Of a stretch of DNA of 64,000 nucleotides, positions 25,972 through 34,562 are shown in pieces (the stretch's first letter is position 1; the number at the start of each line of letters is the position of its first letter). Origin of the DNA: Streptomyces clavuligerus (GTDB lineage: Bacteria; Actinomycetota; Actinomycetes; Streptomycetales; Streptomycetaceae). Below the pieces are notes generated by a model. The model was not told the origin of the DNA, did no database searches, and saw only the letters and a list, made by a program, of their open reading frames with translations. The position numbers were made by a program, and so were the translations under genes. Where the stretch lies: positions 6,559,001 through 6,623,000 of the forward strand of contig NZ_CP027858.1 of NCBI RefSeq assembly GCF_005519465.1, given 5' to 3'.

Positions 25972-27210
25972 ATGGAAACGACGCGTCACACCAGCCACTC
26001 CAGCCCCACCCGTACCCGGCGTCGGCTTGCCCCGCTGGGCGCGGCCGTCGCCGGAGCGCTCACCCTGGGCCTGCTGACCGCCCTTCCCGCGACCGCCGCC
26101 CCCGAGCCGCGCGAGGGCCGGATCGTCGACGCGGGCGCCGCCGGTGCGATCAAGAACAGCTATATCGTCACGCTCCGGGACGGCGAGGTCCGTGCCGCTT
26201 CCGCGAAGGGCCGGGCGCTGGCCAAGGCGTACGGCGCCACGATCAAGCGGACCTACACCACCGCCCTCAACGGCTACGCCGTCCAGCTCTCCGAGGCACG
26301 GGCGAAGCGGCTCGCCGCCGACCCGGCGGTCGCCTCCGTCGCGCAGGACCAGACCGTCAGCATTCAGGCCACCCAGAGCAACCCGCCCTCCTGGGGCCTG
26401 GACCGCATCGACCAGAAGCGGCTTCCGCTGGACCGTTCGTACACCTACCCGGACGGTGCGGGCGAGGGCACCACCGCGTACATCATCGACACCGGTGTGC
26501 GCGTCTCCCACAGCGAGTTCGGCGGGCGGGCCGTCGACGGCTACGACGCCGTGGACAACGACAACGTCGCCCAGGACGGCAACGGCCACGGCACCCATGT
26601 CGCGGGCACCGTCGCGGGCGCCTCCTACGGCGTCGCCAAGAAGGCCCGGATCGTCGGCGTGCGGGTCCTCAACAACAGCGGCTCCGGCACCACCGCGCAG
26701 GTCGTGGCCGGTGTCGACTGGGTGGCCCGCAACGCGGTCAAGCCCGCGGTCGCCAATATGAGCCTCGGTGGCGGCGCCAACACCACCATCGACACGGCGG
26801 TCCGCCGGGCCATCGCCGCCGGTGTCACCTTCGCGGTGGCGGCGGGCAACAGCAACGCCAACGCCTCCGGCTTCTCCCCGGCGCGGGTCGGCGAGGCCAT
26901 CACCGTCGGCTCCACGACCAGTACCGACGCCCGTTCCAGCTTCTCCAACTACGGCGCGGTCCTGGACCTCTTCGCCCCGGGCAGCTCCATAGCCTCCGCC
27001 TGGCACACGGGTGACACCGCGACCAACACCATCTCCGGCACCTCGATGGCGGCACCCCATGTCGCGGGCGCGGCGGCGATCTACCTGGGCTCCAACCCGT
27101 CCGCCACTCCGGCGCAGGTCTCCTCGGCGCTCGTCGCGGCCTCCAGCACCGGGGTCGTCACCAACCCGGGCGCGGGCTCGCCCAACCGTCTGCTGAACGT
27201 CACCGGCTGA
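25972..27210 (+). CDS. Secreted S8 protease, proteinase K/thermitase type
   Basis: 412 residues. A signal peptide (Arg-rich start, then LAPLGAAVAGALTLGLL, cleavage near PATAA) is followed by an inhibitor-I9 propeptide (SYIVTLRDGEV to about residue 130). The catalytic domain has D173 (YIIDTGVRV), H206 (GHGTHVAGT) and S358 (GTSMAAPH). Length and plan match typical Streptomyces extracellular serine proteases of the proteinase K group. No C-terminal accessory domain, unlike the larger subtilase at 7.2-10.8 kb. Self-processing and secretion are expected. Confidence 0.94.
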   Translation: METTRHTSHSSPTRTRRRLAPLGAAVAGALTLGLLTALPATAAPEPREGRIVDAGAAGAIKNSYIVTLRDGEVRAASAKGRALAKAYGATIKRTYTTALNGYAVQLSEARAKRLAADPAVASVAQDQTVSIQATQSNPPSWGLDRIDQKRLPLDRSYTYPDGAGEGTTAYIIDTGVRVSHSEFGGRAVDGYDAVDNDNVAQDGNGHGTHVAGTVAGASYGVAKKARIVGVRVLNNSGSGTTAQVVAGVDWVARNAVKPAVANMSLGGGANTTIDTAVRRAIAAGVTFAVAAGNSNANASGFSPARVGEAITVGSTTSTDARSSFSNYGAVLDLFAPGSSIASAWHTGDTATNTISGTSMAAPHVAGAAAIYLGSNPSATPAQVSSALVAASSTGVVTNPGAGSPNRLLNVTG

Positions 27211-27477
27211 CCCTCCGGCACGGCGTCACGAGCGGCACACTCCGCCCCCGCCCCCGCGGCACGGTCCCGGCCATCGGCCCCGACCGGCCCCGGGAGCGGG
27301 GGCGTCCGCCGTGCCCGCCGGGGTGTGCGGACGTTCCGGCCCCGGCGGGCGGTGCGAGGGGCGAGGGGCCAAACCGGGCCATTTCCAGGGGGAGTTGGTC
27401 CCGTTCGAGGTCCCGGGAGGGCTGCCGCGAGTACCATCGCTCGCGATGACAGCGACAGAGTCCGGGAGCTGCTGATC
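27211..27477. other. Intergenic region, no gene seen
   Basis: 267 bp. A weak inverted repeat, CGCCCCCGC/GCGGGGGCG (27249-27257 and 27296-27304, loop 38), may terminate the protease transcript. The promoter of the small downstream gene pair should lie in the last 100 bp. Confidence 0.3.
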
Positions 27478-27678
27478 ATGTGGTACGTGGATGACGGCCC
27501 GACGGGCCCGTACGCCGTCGTGCATGAAGTGCATGGATATCTGGCACATATACAGCGGGACGGTGCGCTGTACGCGGCCGTCTTCGAGGACCGGAAGGAA
27601 GCGCTCGCGGTCCGGGACCGGCTGAATTCCACGTCCCGGCGCCTCTACGAGAGCGGGAAGAGCGAATATGACCTGTGA
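27478..27678 (+). CDS. Small hypothetical protein (66 residues)
   Basis: The ATG at 27478 follows CGGGAG. The protein runs MWYVDDGPTGPYAVVHEVHG ... VFEDRKEALAVRDRLNST and ends SEYDL. It reads as a compact beta-beta-alpha domain with an acidic-basic helix. I do not recognise a family. Its 3' end overlaps the start of the 30-codon zinc-ribbon gene by 11 bp, so both are translated together. Confidence 0.6.
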   Translation: MWYVDDGPTGPYAVVHEVHGYLAHIQRDGALYAAVFEDRKEALAVRDRLNSTSRRLYESGKSEYDL

Positions 27679-27760
27679 TCAGTGCGGTGGGACGATGCAG
27701 TCCCAGGGCGGCTGGTGGCACTGTCCGCACTGCGGCTGGATCGGCCCGCCGCATCAGTAG
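27668..27760 (+). CDS. 30-residue zinc-ribbon microprotein
   Basis: The ATG at 27668 lies inside the end of the previous gene, and the TAG is at 27758-27760. The product contains CDQCGG, then eleven residues, then CPHCGWIG: two C-x2-C knuckles 12 residues apart, a complete zinc ribbon in 30 residues. Translation is probably coupled to the upstream gene. GAGAGCGGGAAGAGCG upstream supplies a purine-rich site. The spacing of the Cys pairs and the rich Trp content argue against chance. Function unknown: a metal-binding accessory factor of the 66-residue protein is conceivable. Confidence 0.65.
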   Translation: MTCDQCGGTMQSQGGWWHCPHCGWIGPPHQ

Positions 27761-27912
27761 GAGTCCGTGTGCGAGGCCGGCGGAGCGGGCGGGGGCGGCT
27801 CCGGACCCCGCCCCGCCCCGGCGGTGAGCCCTGACGGACCGTCCGGATCAGGCCGTCCGGCGCACCGCCCTCGCGGGTGGCGGCCCTGTGCGGCAGCGGT
27901 GTGCCGCCGGGC
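27761..27912. other. Convergent spacer
   Basis: GC-rich 152 bp between the microprotein gene and the end of the second P450 gene. No clear gene or perfect hairpin was found. Confidence 0.3.
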
Positions 27913-29148
27913 TCAGCCCGCTGCCCCACCGCCGTCGAGCCGGACGTTCAGCCCGCCCATGTCATTGGCGATGAAGGAGAGGTGCGGCACCGGAACGGCC
28001 TCGGAGTCGGCCAGGGCCATCCTGGGGAAGCGGGTGAAGAGCGCGGGCAGGGCGACCGCCGCCTCCAGCCGGGCGAGCGGCGCGCCGAGGCAGTAGTGGG
28101 CGCCGTGCCCGAAGGCGAGATGGGTCTTGTCCGCCCGGTCCAGGTCGAATTCCTCCGCCCGGTCGTGGATCGCGGGGTCCCGGCCCTCCGCCCCGAAGCC
28201 CAGGATGACGGCGTCCCCCGCGGCGATCACCGCTCCCTCGCCGAGGTCGATGTCCGCGGTGGCGAAGCGCAGCGGCAGATGGACGACCGGCGGATGGAGC
28301 CGCAGGGTCTCCTCGACGACATGGTCCCAGCGGGACGGGTCGGCGAGGGCGGCGGCGAGCTGGTCGCGGTGGGTGACCAGCTCCTGGATCGCGTGGACGA
28401 GCAGGGCGACCGTGGTCTGGGTCCCGGCGCCCATCATCAGATTGAGGGTGGAGATCAGCTCATCCTCGGTGAGCTGGTCCCCCTCGTGCTCCGTCAGCAG
28501 CAGACTGGTCATGTCGTCGCCCGGGTCGGCCCGCTTGGCCGCGATGAGCCGCCGCATGGCGGTCTTGACCCCCTGCTCCGTGCGCCGGGCCGACTCCGGG
28601 GTGCCTCCGGTCTGGAGGGCCATCCCCAGGAACTTCAGCATGAACGGGCGCTGGTCCTCGGGCACGCCGAAGAAGTCGCACATCACCCGGGTGGGCACCT
28701 CGTGGGCGAACCGGGCCCGGATGTCGAGGGGTTCGCGGGGGTCCTCGGCCGCCAGTCCCTGGAGCAGCCCGTCGACGGTCGCCTCGATGCTCGGCCGCAG
28801 GTTCTGGAGTCTGCGGGGGCCGAAGACCGGGCCGATCATCTTCCGCAGCCGTTTGTGCTCCTGGCCCTCACTGGTCGCCATGGAGCGGGTGTCGACCCAG
28901 GTGTAGAGCCAGGCGACCGCGCCCGGCCGGTAGTTTGGCCAGATGCCCCGCGCGTCCCGGGAGAGATGGGGGTGGGTGGCGAGCTGTCTGACGACGTCCC
29001 CGCGGGTGACGGACCAGGCGACGACACCCTCGGGCAGCTCGACGCGGACCGCGGGCCCCGCCGAACGCAGCTCGTGGAGCTGGGAGTAGAGGCGTTCGCC
29101 CCCGTCGCTGGAGAGTGCCGGTGCCACCCGGGTCCCGGTGCCGGTCAT
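27913..29148 (-). CDS. Cytochrome P450
   Basis: 411 residues from the ATG at 29148, with GGAGGT (29155-29160 on the complement) upstream. I-helix GAGTQTTVAL, K-helix EETLRLHPP, and haem loop LAFGHGAHYCLGAPLAR with C353. A typical bacterial class I P450 of the CYP105/107-like kind. No ferredoxin gene adjoins it, unlike the P450 at 11.1 kb. Its substrate is unknown. Promoter presumably in the 300-bp leader upstream. Confidence 0.93.
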   Translation of the reverse strand: MTGTGTRVAPALSSDGGERLYSQLHELRSAGPAVRVELPEGVVAWSVTRGDVVRQLATHPHLSRDARGIWPNYRPGAVAWLYTWVDTRSMATSEGQEHKRLRKMIGPVFGPRRLQNLRPSIEATVDGLLQGLAAEDPREPLDIRARFAHEVPTRVMCDFFGVPEDQRPFMLKFLGMALQTGGTPESARRTEQGVKTAMRRLIAAKRADPGDDMTSLLLTEHEGDQLTEDELISTLNLMMGAGTQTTVALLVHAIQELVTHRDQLAAALADPSRWDHVVEETLRLHPPVVHLPLRFATADIDLGEGAVIAAGDAVILGFGAEGRDPAIHDRAEEFDLDRADKTHLAFGHGAHYCLGAPLARLEAAVALPALFTRFPRMALADSEAVPVPHLSFIANDMGGLNVRLDGGGAAG

Positions 29149-29448
29149 GACGAGACCTCCGCAGGAGTTGCCGTTCACGCTGGTGATGTGTCCCGTACCG
29201 CACCGACCGGAGGGAAGTGCGGTGGATTCCGCCCGGCGCGGAGGGCGTTTCTGACGCTTTCGATTGTGCGTGTTCGCGTCCGGGAATGACAGGGTCCGAA
29301 CCGCATCGATCTTCGCCCGGCCCGCCGCCGGGGCGCGCGGCAGTGCGCCGGAGCACGGACGGATGCCCTGCCCGGAGCCGGTCGCGCGGGTCCGGGCAGG
29401 GGGTGCCGGGCCCGGCGGACGACGTTTCGTCACCCGGCGGGCCCGGGG
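29149..29448. other. Leader of the P450 gene
   Basis: 300 bp between two minus-strand genes. The part near 29240-29300 is slightly AT-richer and probably holds the P450 promoter; nothing more definite is seen. Confidence 0.3.
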
Positions 29449-30240
29449 TCAGGGCAGCAGCCGCACCGACTGGTCGGTGAGTTCGTACCGCGCGCTCACC
29501 ACGGAGAGCTGTCCCGCCGCGATCCGGGTCGCGAGGGTGGGCAGGGCAGCCAACTGGTCCCGGATCATCAGGGCGTTGGCGTCGGTGGTCGCGTTCAGCC
29601 GCGCGTCGCCCTGCTGGGTCTGGTCGATCGCGGGCCAGATGCGCTCCGCGATGTACTGGATGCTCCCGGGGAGCTGCTCGCCGGTCTGCTCGATCTCGAT
29701 CGCGGACTTGACCGCGCCGCAGGACTGGTGGCCGAGCACCACGACGAGCGGTATGCGGAGGGCGACGACGCCGTACTCGACACTGCCGATGACGGACTCG
29801 TCGAGCACCTGGCCCGCCGAGCGCGGGGTCAGCAGATCCCCGAGGCCCTGGTCGAAGACGTGCTCCGGCGGGACCCGGGAGTCGATGCAGCCGAGCACGA
29901 CCGCGAACGGCGCCTGCCCGGCGATGGCTCTGCGCCGGGCCGCCGGATCCTCGTTGGGGTGCCGTTGGGTGGAGGTGCGCCAGCGGCGGTTGCCGTCGAG
30001 GAGCGCCTGGAGCGCTGCGCGGGGTGTGCGGACGGGCCTCGTCGGAGGCGACGAGGCGGGGGAGGGGGGTGTGTGGAGGGGGGACGCGGCCGTCGCCGTT
30101 CCGGAGCCCAGGACACCCAGGGCGCCGAGGGCGGAGGCTCCGCCGACGGCCGCGCGGAGCATGCTCCGGCGCAGGGTGCCGTGGGAGGCGGCGACGGTCA
30201 CGTTTTCTTCAAGGCGATTTTGCTCGACGTTTACTGTCAT
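29449..30240 (-). CDS. Exported beta-carbonic anhydrase
   Basis: 263 residues. LRRSMLRAAVGGASALGALG (residues 23-42) looks like a Tat signal (twin Arg, then a weakly hydrophobic stretch and Ala-rich cleavage region), so the enzyme probably acts outside the membrane. Zinc ligands are C118 in CIDSRVPPEHVFDQ, with H171 and C174 in LGHQSCGAVKSA. The loop GDLLTPRSAGQ replaces the usual GDLFVVRNAGN, a variant worth noting. It hydrates CO2 to bicarbonate. Divergent from the UbiA leader. Confidence 0.9.
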   Translation of the reverse strand: MTVNVEQNRLEENVTVAASHGTLRRSMLRAAVGGASALGALGVLGSGTATAASPLHTPPSPASSPPTRPVRTPRAALQALLDGNRRWRTSTQRHPNEDPAARRRAIAGQAPFAVVLGCIDSRVPPEHVFDQGLGDLLTPRSAGQVLDESVIGSVEYGVVALRIPLVVVLGHQSCGAVKSAIEIEQTGEQLPGSIQYIAERIWPAIDQTQQGDARLNATTDANALMIRDQLAALPTLATRIAAGQLSVVSARYELTDQSVRLLP

Positions 30241-30918
30241 GGAGTGGAACGTAGATCCGTGAAGATATTCGACAGGCGTCTTTACGTTCTCATTGCCATC
30301 CGGTCACATTAATGAGACCTGTGTGACAGTTGATAGGTCCTGTGGCGATGGCTGTCGATCGCCGACGGACAGGCGTACGCGGAAGTGCCGGTGACCGGGC
30401 GTCAGGGACGGGTGCGCGCCGGGCGCGGCGCTCCGGGCCCGAGGCGGGGTGGTTCGCCGGGGCGGCTCTTCTCTACACTTCCGCCCGGCTGGTCGCTTCT
30501 CCGGTCTCCGGCCGTGGACGAGCAGAAAACGGACACGGGGAGGTACGGGGAGGCCGCGGCACGGCACAGGCCCACGGACCACAGGCCCACGGACCACAGG
30601 CCCATGGGCCACAGGCCACGGACCCACAGGTCATGGGCCACGGATCACAGGTCACGGGCCGGAGCGCGGCCCGCCGTGCCGGAGCACCATCGATGTCCCC
30701 GCTCCGCCGACCGGCCGCGGAGCGCGGGGACGAGGACCGACGTACGGACGGACACGGGGGTGGTCACGTCGTTGCGCGCAGCTGCCGTCGGTCCTGAGGA
30801 GCACCGGCACACACCCCCGGCCGGGCGGGGCGCCCCTCGTCCCCCCGCGCCGCCGGACAGTCCGGCAGACCGACGGCCCGGCGTCCGGCACTCCCCGACC
30901 CGTCCACGGAAGGCTCCC
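30241..30918. other. Long leader before the UbiA gene
   Basis: 678 bp without a convincing gene. An AT-rich segment at 30241-30340 (for example TTTACGTTCTCATTGCC and CACATTAATGAG) likely carries divergent promoters for the carbonic anhydrase and UbiA genes. The remainder is low-complexity and includes a 15-bp tandem repeat. Confidence 0.4.
30565..30660. repeat. 15-bp tandem repeat array
   Basis: Units of CACAGGCCCACGGAC: two perfect copies (30565-30579, 30580-30594), then degenerate copies up to 30660 (…CATGGGC, …CACAGGTCATGGGCC, …TCACAGGTCACGGGCC). It is about six units long, in the transcribed leader of the UbiA gene. Confidence 0.9.
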
Positions 30919-31974
30919 ATGGCCACCACTGACATCGCCCCACCCGCGTCCATGTCACCGCTGAAAGCCTTCATCCTCCTCGGACGCTTCAAATTCCTCT
31001 TCCAGAGCCTGCTCGTCGTCTGTATGGGAGTGACGGCCGCCCAGCACGACGGGGCGGACCTCGACCTCGGATGGGCGGCGGGGATCCTCCTGTTCGCGTG
31101 GGTCGTCCATCTGATGACGCACTACTGCAACGAGTACTTCGACCTGGAGGCCGACCGCGCCAACGAGGCACCCACGTCATGGACGGGCGGCAGCCGCATC
31201 CTGGTGCGCGGGCTGCTGCCGCCGATAGTGAGCCTGGGCGCGTCCTTCGTCCTGCTCTTCGTCGCGATGTTCATCGCCGCCGCCATGCCCGACACCCCGT
31301 CCCGGCTGATGGCGGTGACGATCCTGGTGGGCGCCTGGTTCTACACGGCCCCGCCGCTGAAGTTCAACTACCGTGCGCTCGGCGAGTTCATCTGCGCGCT
31401 CACGCTCTACGGCCTCGGCCCGCTGCTCGTCTTCCGGCTCCAGGCGGGCCCCTTCTCCCGGACCGTGGCCGTCTGCGTGGCGGTGATCTTCTGCTTCCAG
31501 TTCCTGCGCATGGCGGTGATGAACCTCGCCGACGTGGACGGGGACCGCCGCGTCGGGAAGATCACGCTCGCCGTCCGCTTCGGCCCGCGTGCCGTGGTCC
31601 GGCTCTTCGTCTTCGCGCAGGTGCTGCTCTACGCGGTGCTCGTCCTGATCGTCGCACTCTCCGCCGTCCCGCTGCTGCCGGGTCTCGCGCTGCTGGCGAC
31701 GTTCCCGGTCCCGCTGTGGGTGGGCACCCGGCTCTGGCGCGGGGCGCTCGCCGACCCCCGGCGGGCCAACGCGGTGACCTTCTGGTCCTCCATGCACATG
31801 CCCGCCACCAGCGTGGCCGTCATGGTCGGACTGCTCGCCGACATGTTCGCCGGAGGCGATGCCCCGGACACCCGCTGGTCGGTCGTCTGCGGGGCCTCGC
31901 TCGCCTTCTTCGCGGTCTGGTTCACCCGGACCGTCCGCCGGGCCGCCGCCGAGGCGCGGCGGGCTGACGGCTGA
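30919..31974 (+). CDS. UbiA-family prenyltransferase
   Basis: 351 residues from the ATG at 30919, with GGAAGG upstream. About eight membrane helices. The two Asp-rich motifs of the family are present: NEYFDLEADRANE (N-x-x-x-D-x-x-x-D, residues ~74-86) and NLADVDGDRRVGK (the second D-x-x-D-x-x-x-G type). TSWTGGSR following the first motif resembles the actinobacterial group near MenA. It moves a prenyl chain onto an aromatic acceptor in the membrane. The polyprenyl synthase at 63.5 kb is too far away to infer a link. Confidence 0.88.
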   Translation: MATTDIAPPASMSPLKAFILLGRFKFLFQSLLVVCMGVTAAQHDGADLDLGWAAGILLFAWVVHLMTHYCNEYFDLEADRANEAPTSWTGGSRILVRGLLPPIVSLGASFVLLFVAMFIAAAMPDTPSRLMAVTILVGAWFYTAPPLKFNYRALGEFICALTLYGLGPLLVFRLQAGPFSRTVAVCVAVIFCFQFLRMAVMNLADVDGDRRVGKITLAVRFGPRAVVRLFVFAQVLLYAVLVLIVALSAVPLLPGLALLATFPVPLWVGTRLWRGALADPRRANAVTFWSSMHMPATSVAVMVGLLADMFAGGDAPDTRWSVVCGASLAFFAVWFTRTVRRAAAEARRADG

Positions 31975-31982
31975 CGGCTGAC

Positions 31983-32022
31983 GGAAGCGGGCCCGGGGCC
32001 GGACGGCCCCGGGCCCGCTTCC
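31983..32022. terminator. Perfect 18-bp bidirectional terminator
   Basis: GGAAGCGGGCCCGGGGCC (31983-32000) and its exact complement (32005-32022) with a 4-nt GGAC loop, between the ends of the convergent UbiA and NmrA-like genes. It is the longest perfect stem in the window. Confidence 0.92.
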
Positions 32023-32038
32023 GGGCGGGAGGCCCCCT

Positions 32039-32995
32039 TCAGCGGAAGTCGGCGGCGTGGTCGCGCGCCCAGGAGGCGAAGGTGCGGCCGGGCCTGCCGA
32101 GGGCGTCCCGGAGGCCGGGCGGCACGTCCTCCCCCGGGAAGCCGCTCCCGCCGTCCGAGCCGTCGGAGGAGGCGCCGCCCGGGGAAGTGCCCTCCGGGGA
32201 AGCGCCGTTCGTCCCGGAGTTCGCCTCGGGGTCCGCGCCGGGGTCTGTCGCGGCGTCCACCGGGGCGCCGTCGTAGCTGACATACCCGAGCAGGAAGTCG
32301 GCCACCGCCTCGGCGAATCCGCCCTGCGCCCGATAGAGCGCACGGGCCTCCTCGCGGGTGACCGCCTCGTGCCGGACCTCCTCCCCGATGGCCGCCGCGA
32401 TGGCGGCCACCTGCTCGGCATGGCCGAGCACCGCGGGCCCGTTGAGGGTGAGGGCCCGGCCGGTGAGCCCGTCCTCCAGCAGGGCGGCGACGGCCGTGTC
32501 CGCGATGTCCTGCTCGTGCACCGGGGCCCACGCCGTGTCGGGGAACGGGTCGCGCACCACCCGTTCCGCCCGTATCGAAGGCCCCCACAGAAAGAGCTTG
32601 TTGAGCATGAACTCGCCCGGCCGCACATGGGTCCACTCCAGACCCGACTCCTCGGCGGCCCGTTCCACCGGCAGGTGGTGGGTGGTGTCGGAGCCGTCCG
32701 TCACCGCGGCCGACGACAGCACCACCAGTCGTCGCACCCCGGCCTCCCGGGCCAGCGCGACGACCTCGCGGGCGGTGTCGGCGAACGGGAACAGGAACAT
32801 CCGCTCCACTCCCTCCAGGGCCGCCCGCAGACTCCCGGGCCGCTCCAGGTCCCCCGCGACGACCTCCGCCCCGGCGGGCAGCCCCGCCGCGCCGGGATTC
32901 CGGGTCAGCGCCCGCACCCGGGCGCCCCGCCCGAGCGCGTCCCTGACGACGAGCCGGCCGACGTTCCCGGTCGCACCGGTCACCAGGATGGTCAT
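32039..32995 (-). CDS. NmrA-like NAD(P)-binding protein
   Basis: 318 residues. TGATGNVGRLV is the atypical SDR/NmrA Rossmann motif, followed by RALTRNP (NADP phosphate site), VVLSSAAV and HVRPGEFM. These proteins act as redox sensors or quinone reductases. An unusual insert rich in Asp, Gly, Ser and Pro (about residues 255-295) lies near the C-terminus. Upstream are two GTAC-N3-GTAC sites, probably an operator. Confidence 0.85.
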   Translation of the reverse strand: MTILVTGATGNVGRLVVRDALGRGARVRALTRNPGAAGLPAGAEVVAGDLERPGSLRAALEGVERMFLFPFADTAREVVALAREAGVRRLVVLSSAAVTDGSDTTHHLPVERAAEESGLEWTHVRPGEFMLNKLFLWGPSIRAERVVRDPFPDTAWAPVHEQDIADTAVAALLEDGLTGRALTLNGPAVLGHAEQVAAIAAAIGEEVRHEAVTREEARALYRAQGGFAEAVADFLLGYVSYDGAPVDAATDPGADPEANSGTNGASPEGTSPGGASSDGSDGGSGFPGEDVPPGLRDALGRPGRTFASWARDHAADFR

Positions 32996-33021
32996 ACCGA
33001 TCCCCTCCGCATCATCGTGTC

Positions 33022-33069
33022 GTACGGTGTACGCAGTTGTTGGTGTCCACAGGGTACGCCGTACGCAGT
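33022..33069. promoter_or_regulatory. Pair of GTAC-N3-GTAC sites
   Basis: GTACGGTGTACGCAGT (33022-33037) and GTACGCCGTACGCAGT (33054-33069) are direct repeats 32 bp apart, each with an internal GTAC-N3-GTAC palindrome. They sit between the divergent NmrA-like and APH-like genes and look like a TetR- or MarR-type operator. No such regulator gene adjoins them. Confidence 0.6.
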
Positions 33070-33179
33070 GATGGGGGAAGCAGATTCCGGCGGGCCACCG
33101 CCGGGCGGGCGCGGGGACGGTGCGCGCCGCGCGCGCAAAACCGGTGGCCCGCGGTGAAACCGTCGCGCAGGCTGTCCCG

Positions 33180-33977
33180 GTGACAGTCTTTCCGGACGGA
33201 TGGGACAGCGAGGCGCGGCTCGTCGACGGCCGCTGGGTCGAACGCAGGCCCCGCCGCCCCGAGGTGGCGGCCCGGCTGCTCGCCGAGACCCGGCTCATGC
33301 CCTGGCTCGCGCCGCGGCTGCCGCTGGCGGTCCCCGTGCCCCGCGTGCTCACCCACGACCCCCTGGCCGTCCGGCACGCCCTGGTCCCCGGCGCGCCGCT
33401 GGAGCACCCGACACCGCGCGACGGACGGCTGCTGGGCCGCTTCCTGCGCGCCCTGCACACGGTGGACGCGGCCGACGCGGTACGCCACGGCGCGCTCCCG
33501 GCGGGCGCCGCGCGCGCGGAACGCGCCGAGGAGGGCGCGGACTTCCGCCGCCGGGTCCTGCCCCTGCTGCCGCCCGAACGGCACCGGTCCGCCGCCGCAC
33601 TCCTCGACGCGGTGCGCGCGCTCCCGGCCGCCGCGCTCGTCCACGGCGACCTCGGCCCGGAACATCTGCTCGCCGAGGAGGCTCCCCCCACCGGCCCGCT
33701 CACCGGCGTCATCGACTTCGGCGACGCCCATGTGGGCGACCCCGCGATCGACCTCGCCTGGGCCCTGTACGGAGCCGGGCGCGCGGTCGCCGACGCCGTC
33801 GCCGAGACCTACCCCGTCACCCGGGAACTGCGCGCCCGCGCCCTGCTGTGGCACCGGCTCGGACCGTGGTACGAGGTGACGCACGGTCTGGACACCGGCG
33901 ACGCCGGCACCGTCGCCTCCGGGCTGGCCGGGGTGTGCGACCGGCTCGGCGCAGGGCCCCCGCCGCCGGGGCGGTGA
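33180..33977 (+). CDS. Aminoglycoside-phosphotransferase-like kinase
   Basis: 265 residues from the GTG at 33180; another GTG at 33120 would add 20 residues. VHGDLGPEHLL is the catalytic loop (H-G-D) and VIDFGDAHVGDPAID holds the metal-binding D-F-G-like motif, both standard for the APH/ChoK fold. At the Asn position of the loop there is His (D+5). The protein may phosphorylate an antibiotic or a small metabolite; no direct evidence for resistance. The N-terminal nucleotide-binding lobe is short. Confidence 0.82.
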   Translation: MTVFPDGWDSEARLVDGRWVERRPRRPEVAARLLAETRLMPWLAPRLPLAVPVPRVLTHDPLAVRHALVPGAPLEHPTPRDGRLLGRFLRALHTVDAADAVRHGALPAGAARAERAEEGADFRRRVLPLLPPERHRSAAALLDAVRALPAAALVHGDLGPEHLLAEEAPPTGPLTGVIDFGDAHVGDPAIDLAWALYGAGRAVADAVAETYPVTRELRARALLWHRLGPWYEVTHGLDTGDAGTVASGLAGVCDRLGAGPPPPGR

Positions 33978-33987
33978 CCGCGGCGGC

Positions 33988-34542
33988 TCAGCCCCCGGTC
34001 CCGGCCCGGTGCGCCTCCGCCGTGACCCCGTACAGCACATGGCGCCGCAGCGGCCCCTCGGGTATCGCGGGGTGGTCGAAGTCCCGGGCCGGGTGGTGGA
34101 CCATGCCCAGGCGCCGCATCACCGCCTGGGACCGCAGGTTCGGGACGGCCGTGATCGACACGATCTCCGGCAGCCCGAGGGTGCCGAAGCCGAAGTCGAG
34201 GGCCGCGCGGGCCGCTTCGGTCGCGTAGCCGTGCCCCCACGCGGCACGGGCCAGCCGCCAGCCCGCCTCGACGCCGGAGCACGGCATCGACGGGCCCAGC
34301 GAATGCAGTCCGGTGAAACCGATGAATGTGCCGGTGGCCACCACCTCGACGGCCCACCAGCCCCAGCCGTGCCGCTCGATGTCCGCCTGGGCGGTGGCGG
34401 CGGACGCCTCGCTCTGCTCACGGGTGAGCGTCTGCGGGAAGTGCTCGCGTACCTCCGGATCGGCGTTGAGCGCCGCCCACGGTCCGAGGTCGGAGTCCCG
34501 CCAGCCGCGCAGCAGCAGCCGATCGGTCCGCAGATCCGGCAT
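33988..34542 (-). CDS. RimJ/RimL-type GNAT acetyltransferase
   Basis: 184 residues. LRTDRLLLRGWRDSDL is the typical opening of RimJ/RimL-like GNATs, EAGWRLARAAWGHGYATEAA is the acetyl-CoA motif, and NLRSQAVMRRLGM is motif B. Convergent with the APH-like gene, 10 bp apart, and 20 bp downstream of the LuxR gene on the same strand, so it may belong to the LuxR transcript. Confidence 0.9.
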   Translation of the reverse strand: MPDLRTDRLLLRGWRDSDLGPWAALNADPEVREHFPQTLTREQSEASAATAQADIERHGWGWWAVEVVATGTFIGFTGLHSLGPSMPCSGVEAGWRLARAAWGHGYATEAARAALDFGFGTLGLPEIVSITAVPNLRSQAVMRRLGMVHHPARDFDHPAIPEGPLRRHVLYGVTAEAHRAGTGG

Positions 34543-34562
34543 TGTTTCGCCTCCCGGGTCGG

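Noticed and set aside
30565..30660. Possible CRISPR array
   Set aside because: Units are contiguous 15-mers without spacers, and no cas gene is present.
30385..30918. N-terminal extension of the UbiA protein
   Set aside because: The frame is open but consists of the translated 15-bp repeat (H-R-P-T-D) and Arg/Pro-rich sequence. The ATG at 30919 has a ribosome-binding site and the family start.
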